Source: a virus. From it: a stretch of DNA of 64,000 bases. The notes under the pieces are model-generated. The model saw only the letters and a list, made by a program, of their open reading frames with translations, ran no database searches and was not told the origin of the DNA. Shown piece after piece: positions 32,676 through 39,794 of this stretch. The stretch spans positions 19,253-83,252 of IMG/VR virus record IMGVR_UViG_3300003702_000496; one strand, given 5' to 3'. The position numbers and the translations under genes are program-made. Positions within the stretch are counted from its first letter, which is position 1. Each line of letters opens with the position of its first letter.

Positions 32676-32981
32676 TTATATTTTACTCCATCCAGTAGAT
32701 TCACATTTGAATGTATCTCTGCCAATTATCACCATATCGCCTGGACTTGTACTACGACAGGAAATACCCTTGAACAACTTGGTAACATCTTTATTCTTCC
32801 ACCAAGCGGTATCAATGGTGTTGGTCAATACATATGCTTTCTCTAGCTTCTCATCAGTAGTTAGATTTTTTTTCATATCAATTGACGCAACTTTGTGAGG
32901 GGCGCTGCCATATGCAGCATGTATCACTGTTACCTTCTCAGATAATAGTGTTTTTATTAGGGCATCTGCTATTTTACTCAT
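32676..32981 (-). CDS. Conserved phage hypothetical protein
   Basis: 101 residues. The segment YVLTNTIDTAWWKNKDVT followed by RSTSPGDMVIIG and FKCESTGWSKI looks like a conserved small phage family (RSTSxGDxV). Function unknown. Confidence 0.65.
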   Translation of the reverse strand: MSKIADALIKTLLSEKVTVIHAAYGSAPHKVASIDMKKNLTTDEKLEKAYVLTNTIDTAWWKNKDVTKLFKGISCRSTSPGDMVIIGRDTFKCESTGWSKI

Positions 32982-32987
32982 AAGGAT

Positions 32988-33542
32988 TTACCAGCTGGCG
33001 TAACCATCCCTTGCTTCCATTCGATATGAAGAACGATTATTATTGCGATTATTATTGACAATTTCCCAAGAACCATCAGGTTGTCTGCAAGCAGTTCCGT
33101 ATGCAGAATGACGTTCTCCAGCAATTGTCACCTCAGTCTGATATTCTCGACAATATCGGTTTCCATGCCTAAAAGTATTTACTGGAGTGATGTTTCCATA
33201 ATTTCCAGTGTCGGGGTTGTTCCAAGTGGTAGAAGTACCGCTTCTTGAATATTCAAGCGAATTTTGTGCATTTCTTGTGAGATACATTTGATCTACTTTA
33301 TCCATAGAACTTCCTACATCCCTACCTATTAGGCCTCCAAGAAAAACTCCTACACCAACTGCAACCAATTGTCCTCGGCCCTTTCCTATTTGTGACCCGC
33401 CTAGACCGCCTAGAGCAGCGCCAAGCAACAGTCCAATAGTCTCTTTAGGGCCACTTCCAGCAGTTGCTGAAGTGGTAGCAGCATTACAACCACCTAAAAT
33501 TAATGCAATTGCACATGTAGTTGTCAGTAAAAACTTTCTCAT
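32988..33542 (-). CDS. Glycine-zipper lipoprotein, 17-kDa surface-antigen-like
   Basis: 184 residues. Lipobox signal MRKFLLTTTCAIALILGGC; the Cys at 19 is the lipidation site. A glycine-zipper 2TM region follows (GLLLGAALGGLGGSQIGKG, VGVFLGGLIGRDVG). The C-terminal domain YCREYQTEV...YGTACRQPDGSWEIV matches the RT0821/17-kDa antigen type known from alphaproteobacteria. Probably outer-membrane-located and acquired from a host. Own sigma70-type promoter. Confidence 0.8.
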   Translation of the reverse strand: MRKFLLTTTCAIALILGGCNAATTSATAGSGPKETIGLLLGAALGGLGGSQIGKGRGQLVAVGVGVFLGGLIGRDVGSSMDKVDQMYLTRNAQNSLEYSRSGTSTTWNNPDTGNYGNITPVNTFRHGNRYCREYQTEVTIAGERHSAYGTACRQPDGSWEIVNNNRNNNRSSYRMEARDGYASW

Positions 33543-33569
33543 AACTTTCCTCAGTTCAGTTTATGTTTA

Positions 33570-33598
33570 ATAGTATCATATAGAATATAATTTGTCAA
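33570..33598 (-). promoter_or_regulatory. sigma70-type early promoter
   Basis: TTGACA (33593-33598), 17-bp spacer, TACTAT (33570-33575), minus strand, 28 bases before the lipoprotein ATG. Confidence 0.75.
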
Positions 33599-33650
33599 GT
33601 CTTTATATTTATTCATTATTCCAATGAATTATATAGGTAACGTATCCACT

Positions 33651-33935
33651 TTATAATGTACACAAATCATGATAACCTAGTTCGCGAAGAGTGTTATTCC
33701 ACTCTTCCTCTTTTCTCATAAAGGAAAGTTTTTCGTTTCGGTTTCTGCTATACTCACGAAGTTTCTCTTTGTTATTCTCGCGATATTTCTTTGCAGCTGC
33801 AAGAACTTTCTCTTTGTTATTCTCACGCCATTTCTTTGCAGATTCAAGAACTTTCTCTGGATACCTCTCACGGTATCTAATATTAGAAGCGCGCTTTTTC
33901 TCTGCTTTAGTCATAACAACTTCTTCATTTCTCAT
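33651..33935 (-). CDS. Basic repeat protein (YRENNKEK repeats)
   Basis: 94 residues from the ATG at 33935, which overlaps the amidoligase stop as TAATG. Contains repeats of the type (K)YRENNKEK(V/L) (KKWRENNKEKV, KKYRENNKEKL), often found N-terminal to phage HNH or nucleic-acid-binding domains; no nuclease domain follows. Very basic helical protein, likely nucleic-acid-binding. Confidence 0.6.
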   Translation of the reverse strand: MRNEEVVMTKAEKKRASNIRYRERYPEKVLESAKKWRENNKEKVLAAAKKYRENNKEKLREYSRNRNEKLSFMRKEEEWNNTLRELGYHDLCTL

Positions 33936-34684
33936 TACCATGTCCAATCCCGATTACGCCGGCCGGAGCGCCAAGGCTTCTTCTTTAAAGCGTTAATGTT
34001 ACGAGTTAGTTTGTTCTTCTTATCAATGGTATTAGTGGAGGCCTGCAAACTCTCAGCGAAGTGGATAATGGCCATCTTGACTTCCCTATGCCGTTTGTGG
34101 TAGTTCTTTCCACCGACAATACGAAACTCAATCCATCCAGTACCCTTTTTGATATTCAATTTTGACATGTTGATCGAATCGTACTTGTACTTATTATTCA
34201 TCTTGTTCTTGAGTTTGGTAAACACCCTATCCTGAGAATCATTTTTTCTCAGGGTCAGGCCCTTCTTCATAGGTTCAACAAACTCGTTTTGAGTGCGCTT
34301 GAATGCCCTTAACCACTTCTGTTCATCCACAAGTAGAACTAGTTTTGCCTCATCAATCTTCTTGGTTTCACTTTTTCGGGAGAATCCCAGATTGATATGA
34401 AGACCACATGACGCATTTGTTTGAGCGTTCATGAGTTCCATCAAAGTGAACAATTTGTCTATCGCCTTCAAGCCCTTTTTCAAAGACCAAACAGGCGTGA
34501 CAATCTCCACATCTGAATTGTCCCTATTGGTTGTAACAGAAGGATCATCTGTTACAATGAATTTGTCCCGAGTCCTGAAACTGTTGCGGTCAACAATTTC
34601 GGGGAAGATCGCCTTCACTGCACCTCTGATTGTAGAACTAGGGGCATCTACACCCATCTCTAGTTCATAACCAACTTCGATCAT
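33935..34684 (-). CDS. Amidoligase-family enzyme
   Basis: 249 residues. GYELEMGVDAP at the N-terminus, NRDNSDVEIVTPVW (Glu metal ligand region), NASCGLHINLGFSR and GTGWIEFRIVGG match the amidoligase_2/COOH-NH2 ligase group related to glutamine synthetase and ATP-grasp enzymes. These form amide bonds on peptides or cell-wall-like substrates. Own promoter; close to the PanC-like ligase cluster. Confidence 0.72.
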   Translation of the reverse strand: MIEVGYELEMGVDAPSSTIRGAVKAIFPEIVDRNSFRTRDKFIVTDDPSVTTNRDNSDVEIVTPVWSLKKGLKAIDKLFTLMELMNAQTNASCGLHINLGFSRKSETKKIDEAKLVLLVDEQKWLRAFKRTQNEFVEPMKKGLTLRKNDSQDRVFTKLKNKMNNKYKYDSINMSKLNIKKGTGWIEFRIVGGKNYHKRHREVKMAIIHFAESLQASTNTIDKKNKLTRNINALKKKPWRSGRRNRDWTW

Positions 34685-34713
34685 TACAAAACCTTTTCTC
34701 TCACTTATACCCT

Positions 34714-34742
34714 ATGCTACCATATGGGATAGGGTTTGTCAA
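34714..34742 (-). promoter_or_regulatory. sigma70-type early promoter
   Basis: TTGACA (34737-34742), 17-bp spacer, TAGCAT (34714-34719), minus strand, for the amidoligase gene. Confidence 0.75.
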
Positions 34743-34966
34743 CTAAAATCGCCCGGGGCCCAGAACGCTCGTTCTGGAGTCCAAGAAAAATTTCTATCAT
34801 CGAGCCATCGCCATTCACCCGTTTTCAACGACTGAATAGGAGGCAGACGGCGAGGGTGTGACATTTTTATCACACCTGGCGGCAAGTCTAAGACTTCCCA
34901 CTGGTCGCCGTGTTCATGGACACGGTTTTTCCCGTGTCTGGTGATACCTTTAAGGGTAATAATCAT
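34739..34966 (-). CDS. Small hypothetical protein
   Basis: 75 residues, rich in Trp, Pro and Arg (HGDQWEVLDLPPGVIKM, WRWLDDRNFSWTPERAFW). Driven by the promoter 34975-35003. Its coding sequence contains a copy of the GTGTGA-N8-TCACAC palindrome. Function unknown. Confidence 0.6.
   Translation of the reverse strand: MIITLKGITRHGKNRVHEHGDQWEVLDLPPGVIKMSHPRRLPPIQSLKTGEWRWLDDRNFSWTPERAFWAPGDFS
34856..34875. promoter_or_regulatory. Inverted repeat GTGTGA-N8-TCACAC (third copy)
   Basis: Perfect 6-bp arms with an 8-bp centre, inside the gene at 34739-34966. It is ~150 bp from the nearest downstream promoter, so the regulatory reading is weaker than for the two copies near 25 kb. Confidence 0.35.
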
Positions 34967-34974
34967 TATGTCTT

Positions 34975-35003
34975 ATTCTAACACATGGGACAGGGTTTGT
35001 CAA
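34975..35003 (-). promoter_or_regulatory. sigma70-type early promoter
   Basis: TTGACA (34998-35003), 17-bp spacer, TAGAAT (34975-34980), minus strand, just upstream of the 34966 start. Confidence 0.8.
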
Positions 35004-35016
35004 ATCAGCCCCCCTG

Positions 35017-35167
35017 TTAAGTCATTGAAATTAAAGACAGAATCGAGGTTTTTTTTCTACTTTTTTTGTGGTTAAGCCATTGATAATAAACAAAACTTTT
35101 TTTATGTCTAAGTCATTGATTCTAAACGATTTTGAAAAAAAAGTTCAAAAATCTTTTAAGTCATTGA
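35017..35167. repeat. Four iteron-like repeats TTAAGTCATTGA
   Basis: Copies at 35017, 35072 (one mismatch), 35108 (first base differs) and 35156, spaced 55, 36 and 48 bp, in an intergenic stretch with long T-runs. The last overlaps the stop region of the PanC-like gene. They could be protein-binding iterons, part of an origin, or a transcription-end region. Confidence 0.6.
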
Positions 35168-36045
35168 TATATAAAGATATTGTCTGTGAGGAAGTCATAG
35201 ACCTCAGAAAATGGGCCTGCGGAAATCATAATTATCGCATCTCTATCAAGGGCATTCAATTCTTCTAAAGTCTCAGCACAACAGATGTCCACATAGCATT
35301 CATCCGATTGTATGTGAGAAGTGATATATCTTTTGATATAGTCTATTGATTCAATCTTAGACCAAGTAGATACTTCCTGTAAGGTTTGATATATGGAGAC
35401 AGCCCTCTGACGGTCAGACTGCGTTAATAGTTTATTACGAGAACTACAAGCAAGACCATCAGAATCCCTTATGATAGGAGCTATGACTACCTTTATGGGA
35501 AGACCTAACTGTTTGATAAGAGATTTTAACCCAAAATTTTGATATGCGTCCTTTTGCCCGACCACAGTTATATCTGGCATTATAACATTAAATACTGGAA
35601 AATATGTTGAAAGAACATACGTCAATCTGGGAGAGATAGTCGCATCAAATGTATCACGATTTCTCCAGAAAGCATATGCTTTCTCACACATTTCTATGGG
35701 AATACTCAAATCATCTATATATAATTGATCCCCTACTCCACCAATATAAAAAAATACATCTACCCCATTTGATTTTGCTAATTCAATATCTCTTGAAAGT
35801 CCATTTGACATCTTTCTATATTGCAATAAACTTTTCGTATATTCTTCAGCGGATTGTTCTTTATAATCTACACTGTGACCAGCACTTAGTACCACTACAT
35901 CAGCATTTTCTTTGGCAATCTTTACCAAGGACATATGACCATCATGTAATTCTGCATCTGTATCTATAGATGCTATAGTTTTACCTTCACGTTTTAATCG
36001 TTGACAATAATCTTTTGTCACTTGAATTGATTCTATAAATTTCAT
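35161..36045 (-). CDS. PanC-like adenylate-forming ligase, copy 3
   Basis: 294 residues. Pantothenate synthetase landmarks: ELHDGHMSLVKIAKENADVV (HxGH nucleotide site), PDITVVGQKDAYQNFGLKSL and IIRDSDGLACSSRN (KMSKS-like ATP loop). The pantoate-binding NPxQF motif of PanC is replaced by GHSVDY, and the usual RPGHFxGV is not present. It probably still adenylates an acid, but a different one. Last of four genes in the operon. Confidence 0.8.
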   Translation of the reverse strand: MKFIESIQVTKDYCQRLKREGKTIASIDTDAELHDGHMSLVKIAKENADVVVLSAGHSVDYKEQSAEEYTKSLLQYRKMSNGLSRDIELAKSNGVDVFFYIGGVGDQLYIDDLSIPIEMCEKAYAFWRNRDTFDATISPRLTYVLSTYFPVFNVIMPDITVVGQKDAYQNFGLKSLIKQLGLPIKVVIAPIIRDSDGLACSSRNKLLTQSDRQRAVSIYQTLQEVSTWSKIESIDYIKRYITSHIQSDECYVDICCAETLEELNALDRDAIIMISAGPFSEVYDFLTDNIFIYQ

Positions 36046-36048
36046 TTC

Positions 36049-36915
36049 TTAATTACTTTGATATTTTAGTATTGGTAATTTCTCAATAGTTACATAACCA
36101 GGCGGCGCCTGTAGAATATGAGGTATTCTGTTTATCGTTTGAGCTGATGTTACCACAGGCGATCCTAATCCATCCACTTTTACGTTAAGGTTTGGTTCGC
36201 CCCTTATTTCCCACGCTTTAAACTCTTCCCCCACAATTAACTTATATTGACCAACCATTCTTATACCTTCTTTAGTCGTAATATCCAACTTTGTACCACT
36301 CGCATCTATAGTTTCTTCTACATCTATAATATTCAGATTTAAAGCTGAAGCTACATTATCCCAAAATGTTACATATATACTTGGACTTTTTGATAATGTA
36401 GCAAATGTTTCGGGCCCGAAATTAGTTGTATCAAAACAACTACGATAGATAATTTCATCTATTCGATGGCAAGCACCTGACATTAATACTCCTAGATGCA
36501 CAATACCAAAATCTTGAGCACCAGTTCCAGTGATTGTGACACCATATTCTTTTGCTATATTATCTAATTCAACAGTTAGTTCGGGGTATAGTCTCCATGA
36601 AAATGAAGAACTTTCTCCTATAGTAGCTACATTCTTTCTTGCTTCTAAACACTGTTTGTAAATTGGAAACATTATAGGCAATTCACTTGCTACTGCAACA
36701 ATAACGATATCTGCTGTCTTTGATAACACCTTTTCTGGGTCATCAGATATAGGTACATTCAAATAATCAATGCCGGACAATAAACCCAAATCTTTACCAA
36801 TTTTAGGGCCGGGTCTATTGATTGCTCCTACAATATCAATACCCCTTTCTTTTAATAATCTTGTAGCCAACATATTCATTTGGCCCACACCATATATTAT
36901 AACTTTTGTTGTCAT
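36049..36915 (-). CDS. DapB-like / 2,4-diaminopentanoate dehydrogenase-like oxidoreductase
   Basis: 288 residues. N-terminal Rossmann fold VIIYGVGQMNMLATRLLKER, then GKDLGLL and DIVIVAVASE; the middle GVTITGTGAQDFG and SCFDTTNFGPETF match 2,4-diaminopentanoate dehydrogenase and dihydrodipicolinate-reductase relatives. Expected to reduce or oxidise an amino or imino acid with NAD(P). It lies between two PanC-like genes, 3 bases from each, indicating a shared pathway. Confidence 0.75.
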   Translation of the reverse strand: MTTKVIIYGVGQMNMLATRLLKERGIDIVGAINRPGPKIGKDLGLLSGIDYLNVPISDDPEKVLSKTADIVIVAVASELPIMFPIYKQCLEARKNVATIGESSSFSWRLYPELTVELDNIAKEYGVTITGTGAQDFGIVHLGVLMSGACHRIDEIIYRSCFDTTNFGPETFATLSKSPSIYVTFWDNVASALNLNIIDVEETIDASGTKLDITTKEGIRMVGQYKLIVGEEFKAWEIRGEPNLNVKVDGLGSPVVTSAQTINRIPHILQAPPGYVTIEKLPILKYQSN

Positions 36916-36918
36916 ATC

Positions 36919-37782
36919 TTACCTCGGTTCTATTATAATGTTATCATAAAGTTCATCCACATCACCAAACCTTACATTAACAACAATCACAAATTTTCTA
37001 TCAATTGAATTCAATTCTTCTAGGGTTTCTGCACAACAGATATCTATGCAATTTACTGTTCCATTATTTCTAGTTATACATTCATTAATGTACATTTTGA
37101 TACGTTGTATTGAAGGATATGCAGGCCAAGCAGATACTTCCTGTAATGTTTCGTTAAGGGAAATAAGATTGTTATAATCATCTTTCGTTAAATCTCTATT
37201 ATGAGAACTAAAAGCCACACCATTAGAATCTCTAACGATAGGAGCTATAATTACCTTTATGGGAAGACTTGATTGTTTGATAAGATATTTAAGGACAACA
37301 ATTTGATGTACATCCTTTTGACCTAATATAGATACATCAGGCAGTATAATATTATACAATTCTTTAGCACCCAACATAAATTTCATATTTACAGGGGGAA
37401 AATAAGGTCTATCTATTATCAACTGATCAATTACAGGAATAGAAACATTTAAAGGAGGAATATCTAAATATAAATCATTCATCGGAGGAAGAAAAAGTAC
37501 ATCTACATTATTTAACTTACATATTTCAATTTCTTTTTCTTTAAAATCTTGTTCATATACTTTTAATTGTGCTTCATATTTTTCAATGGAAGAGTCAAAA
37601 TAATCAACTGTGTGACAAATGCTCAATACTACTGCGTCAACATTTTCTTTAGCAACCTTTACCAAGGACATATGGCCATCATGTAAATCTCCTTCAGTAT
37701 CTATTAATCCAATAGTCTTTCCTATTTGTTTTACTTGTCGAGAATATTCTCGCATTTCTTTAATTGACTCAATAATTTTCAT
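36919..37782 (-). CDS. PanC-like adenylate-forming ligase, copy 2
   Basis: 287 residues. DLHDGHMSLVKVAKENVDAV, LPDVSILGQKDVHQIVVL and IVRDSNGVAFSSHNRDL retain the ATP site (SSHN instead of SSRN). The NPxQF region reads CHTVDYF. Start overlaps the stop of copy 1 as ATGA. Diverged from copies 1 and 3, especially in the middle ~90 residues. Confidence 0.8.
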   Translation of the reverse strand: MKIIESIKEMREYSRQVKQIGKTIGLIDTEGDLHDGHMSLVKVAKENVDAVVLSICHTVDYFDSSIEKYEAQLKVYEQDFKEKEIEICKLNNVDVLFLPPMNDLYLDIPPLNVSIPVIDQLIIDRPYFPPVNMKFMLGAKELYNIILPDVSILGQKDVHQIVVLKYLIKQSSLPIKVIIAPIVRDSNGVAFSSHNRDLTKDDYNNLISLNETLQEVSAWPAYPSIQRIKMYINECITRNNGTVNCIDICCAETLEELNSIDRKFVIVVNVRFGDVDELYDNIIIEPR

Positions 37783-38693
37783 CTAGCATAACCAAGATGC
37801 TTTGGTTCTATTATAATGTTATCATAAAGTTCAATCACGTTACCAAATTGTGTAGAAACTAAAATTACTGCTTTTCTATCAATTGTCTTTAATTCTTCTA
37901 AGGTTTCTGCACAACAGATATCTATGTAATTTACTGTTCCGTCAGAAGCTTCTATGCGTTCATTAATATACATCTTAACACGTTGTATTGAGGGATATTC
38001 AGACCAAGTAGATACTTCCTGTAATGTTTTATAGACAGAAGAAACATTTATAAGTTCTTCTTTATTTAAAGCTGCGTTACGAGAACTTAAAGCTACACCA
38101 TTAGAATCTCTAATGGTAGGAGCAATAATTAATTTAATTGAATAATTCAAATCATCTATAAGAGATTTAAGATAAGAAGTTAATTCATAAACATCTTTTT
38201 CTCCAATTACACTCACATCGGGCGACACAATATTAAATATTTTTAAATTCATGAGCAGGTATAGAGATATAATATCTCCATATCCATTAGCTAAATTTGG
38301 ATTCCAAGCCCTCTTTTTGATAAATCTGTCAACAAGAAGACCAGATAAAGTTATTTTATTTGTCAAATTTGAATATACATCTAACATACTAGGTTGAAAC
38401 AATATATCTACATCATATTTTTCACATGTAGCAAGATCATCTTTTAAAAACTCTGCATGATATTCTGCTATATGTTTTTCGTATCTCTCAGGATGATTTA
38501 AATAATAAAAATAATAAAAAGTATGAAAATTACTCATCACTACTACGTCAACATTTTCTTTGGCAACCTTTACCAAAGACATATGACCATCATGTAAATA
38601 AGATTCTGTAGCAACAGATGCTATAGTTTTACCGTCACGTTTAAGTTGTTGAGAATACTCTCGCATCTCGTCAATTGATTCAATAATTTTCAT
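37779..38693 (-). CDS. PanC-like adenylate-forming ligase, copy 1
   Basis: 304 residues. YLHDGHMSLVKVAKENVDVV, PDVSVIGEKDVYELTSYL and TIRDSNGVALSSRNAAL. NPxQF is replaced by FHTFYYF. Among the three copies this has the most canonical SSRN loop and GEKD. Its ATG overlaps the zinc-ribbon gene stop (ATGA). Confidence 0.8.
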   Translation of the reverse strand: MKIIESIDEMREYSQQLKRDGKTIASVATESYLHDGHMSLVKVAKENVDVVVMSNFHTFYYFYYLNHPERYEKHIAEYHAEFLKDDLATCEKYDVDILFQPSMLDVYSNLTNKITLSGLLVDRFIKKRAWNPNLANGYGDIISLYLLMNLKIFNIVSPDVSVIGEKDVYELTSYLKSLIDDLNYSIKLIIAPTIRDSNGVALSSRNAALNKEELINVSSVYKTLQEVSTWSEYPSIQRVKMYINERIEASDGTVNYIDICCAETLEELKTIDRKAVILVSTQFGNVIELYDNIIIEPKHLGYAR

Positions 38694-38866
38694 TTTTTTA
38701 ATTCCACTTCTGCTTTATGTCCACAATGAGGACAAGTCATTTCTGGCCATTTTTTCCAAACAGCATCTGTAGTTGCCCAACTAGTTGCATAACTCCACCA
38801 ATTCATGCACTTAACACAATTGAAATGAAGTATCAACTCTTTTGTATATGTGTGATTTATACCCAC
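38690..38866 (-). CDS. Zinc-ribbon protein, GTG start
   Basis: 58 residues. Two CxxC pairs, NCVKCMNWWSYAT and MTCPHCGHKAE, form a zinc ribbon common in small T4-like marine phage proteins (WKKWPEMTCPHCGHK). An in-frame TAA is only 4 codons above, so the GTG at 38866 is the only plausible start. The predicted transcription start is ~2 bases before it, suggesting a leaderless message. Confidence 0.7.
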   Translation of the reverse strand: MGINHTYTKELILHFNCVKCMNWWSYATSWATTDAVWKKWPEMTCPHCGHKAEVELKK

Positions 38867-38874
38867 TTTGAAAC

Positions 38875-38903
38875 ATTATATAACAATTCTTGATGAATGT
38901 CAA
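38875..38903 (-). promoter_or_regulatory. Perfect consensus sigma70 promoter
   Basis: TTGACA (38898-38903), 17-bp spacer, TATAAT (38875-38880), minus strand; drives the zinc-ribbon/PanC-like operon. Confidence 0.88.
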
Positions 38904-38913
38904 GAACCTTTTG

Positions 38914-39576
38914 TTAACGTCTTTTCTTAGATAACTCCATTGCAATCCAATCCTTGGCTCGCGTATTCTGAACTTTTCTTTTAGCGAGTTTTTGTACACG
39001 TTTGAAAACTTGGGTAAAGATATCCTCTCCAGCATCATTGTTATCTATGATAATCATACCAGCGCCAAAGAAGTTATTAAATTTACCAAGATTTGCTTGT
39101 ACATCTTTCCACGATTTAATTACTTTAGATTCTGGAACACTACGAGGACGTTCTGCATTTCGTTGAAGGGCAACATCAAGAGAGGTGTTCACAAATATCA
39201 TATATGTGTCATATCCCAACTCTTGCAGTTGTCTTGCTTGCATTTGTATCTTATCAAAGTCTCTGCCTGTGCCATCTATGATAAGACCAAGACGCCCCTC
39301 AAGAAAATTTTCTTTTCTTTTTGCAGTAATTTCTTTTGCTCGCGCACGAACAATATCTCTAGGAGCTTCTTGTTCTGAGGGCATCTTGAGAGACAGACCA
39401 GCCTTTTTCAGAAGAGTTTCAAAAGCATCATCTGAATTAACTGATTTAAGTCCCATACCACCAGTGGTGCGTCTGGCAACGTATGATTTACCGCTGCCAG
39501 GCCCACCAGCTAAAAAGAACGCCTTAAATATATTAGGGTCGTAAACCCCCTCTTGCAACTCTCTGAATGTCTTCAT
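38914..39576 (-). CDS. P-loop kinase (zeta-toxin/polynucleotide-kinase-like)
   Basis: 220 residues. Walker A in FKAFFLAGGPGSGKSYVARR, Asp in SVNSDDAFE, and GLIIDGTGRDFDKI (Walker B-like), with lid Arg in ALQRNAERPRSVPES. Found in T4-like marine phages near structural genes; could phosphorylate a nucleotide, nucleic acid end or peptidoglycan precursor. No antitoxin is adjacent. Confidence 0.72.
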   Translation of the reverse strand: MKTFRELQEGVYDPNIFKAFFLAGGPGSGKSYVARRTTGGMGLKSVNSDDAFETLLKKAGLSLKMPSEQEAPRDIVRARAKEITAKRKENFLEGRLGLIIDGTGRDFDKIQMQARQLQELGYDTYMIFVNTSLDVALQRNAERPRSVPESKVIKSWKDVQANLGKFNNFFGAGMIIIDNNDAGEDIFTQVFKRVQKLAKRKVQNTRAKDWIAMELSKKRR

Positions 39577-39742
39577 TAGATATTCGTTCCTTCATCAACT
39601 CTCTTTTATATCCTGCTGTCTCTATAATGTATTTATCATTTTCTGATAGCGGTTCATATTTGCGATTCTGTTTTTGAAAAGTCATCTTCTTAATTCGGTT
39701 TTTGGTCCTAGCCATCCTAGCCATTTTTCTTTTCCTTTTCAT
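39533..39742 (-). CDS. Small basic hypothetical protein
   Basis: 69 residues from MKRKRKMARMARTKNRIKKM, preferred over a longer frame that overlaps the hub gene. Strongly basic N-terminus, then YEPLSENDKYIIETAGYKRE. Overlaps the kinase start by 44 bases. Probably nucleic-acid-binding. Confidence 0.5.
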   Translation of the reverse strand: MKRKRKMARMARTKNRIKKMTFQKQNRKYEPLSENDKYIIETAGYKRELMKERISNEDIQRVARGGLRP

Positions 39743-39794
39743 TTGTGATTTATTGGATATATTATAAGAGGTGATATTATGATTCTCCTTTCGA

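Noticed and set aside
34856-34875. Third GTGTGA palindrome as a promoter operator
   Set aside because: It lies in a coding region ~150 bp from the promoter, not at the 60-bp distance of the other two; kept only as a low-confidence site.
35068-35268. Plus-strand 66-codon frame through the iteron-like repeats
   Set aside because: Repetitive lysine/phenylalanine sequence caused by T- and A-runs, overlapping the PanC-like gene end.
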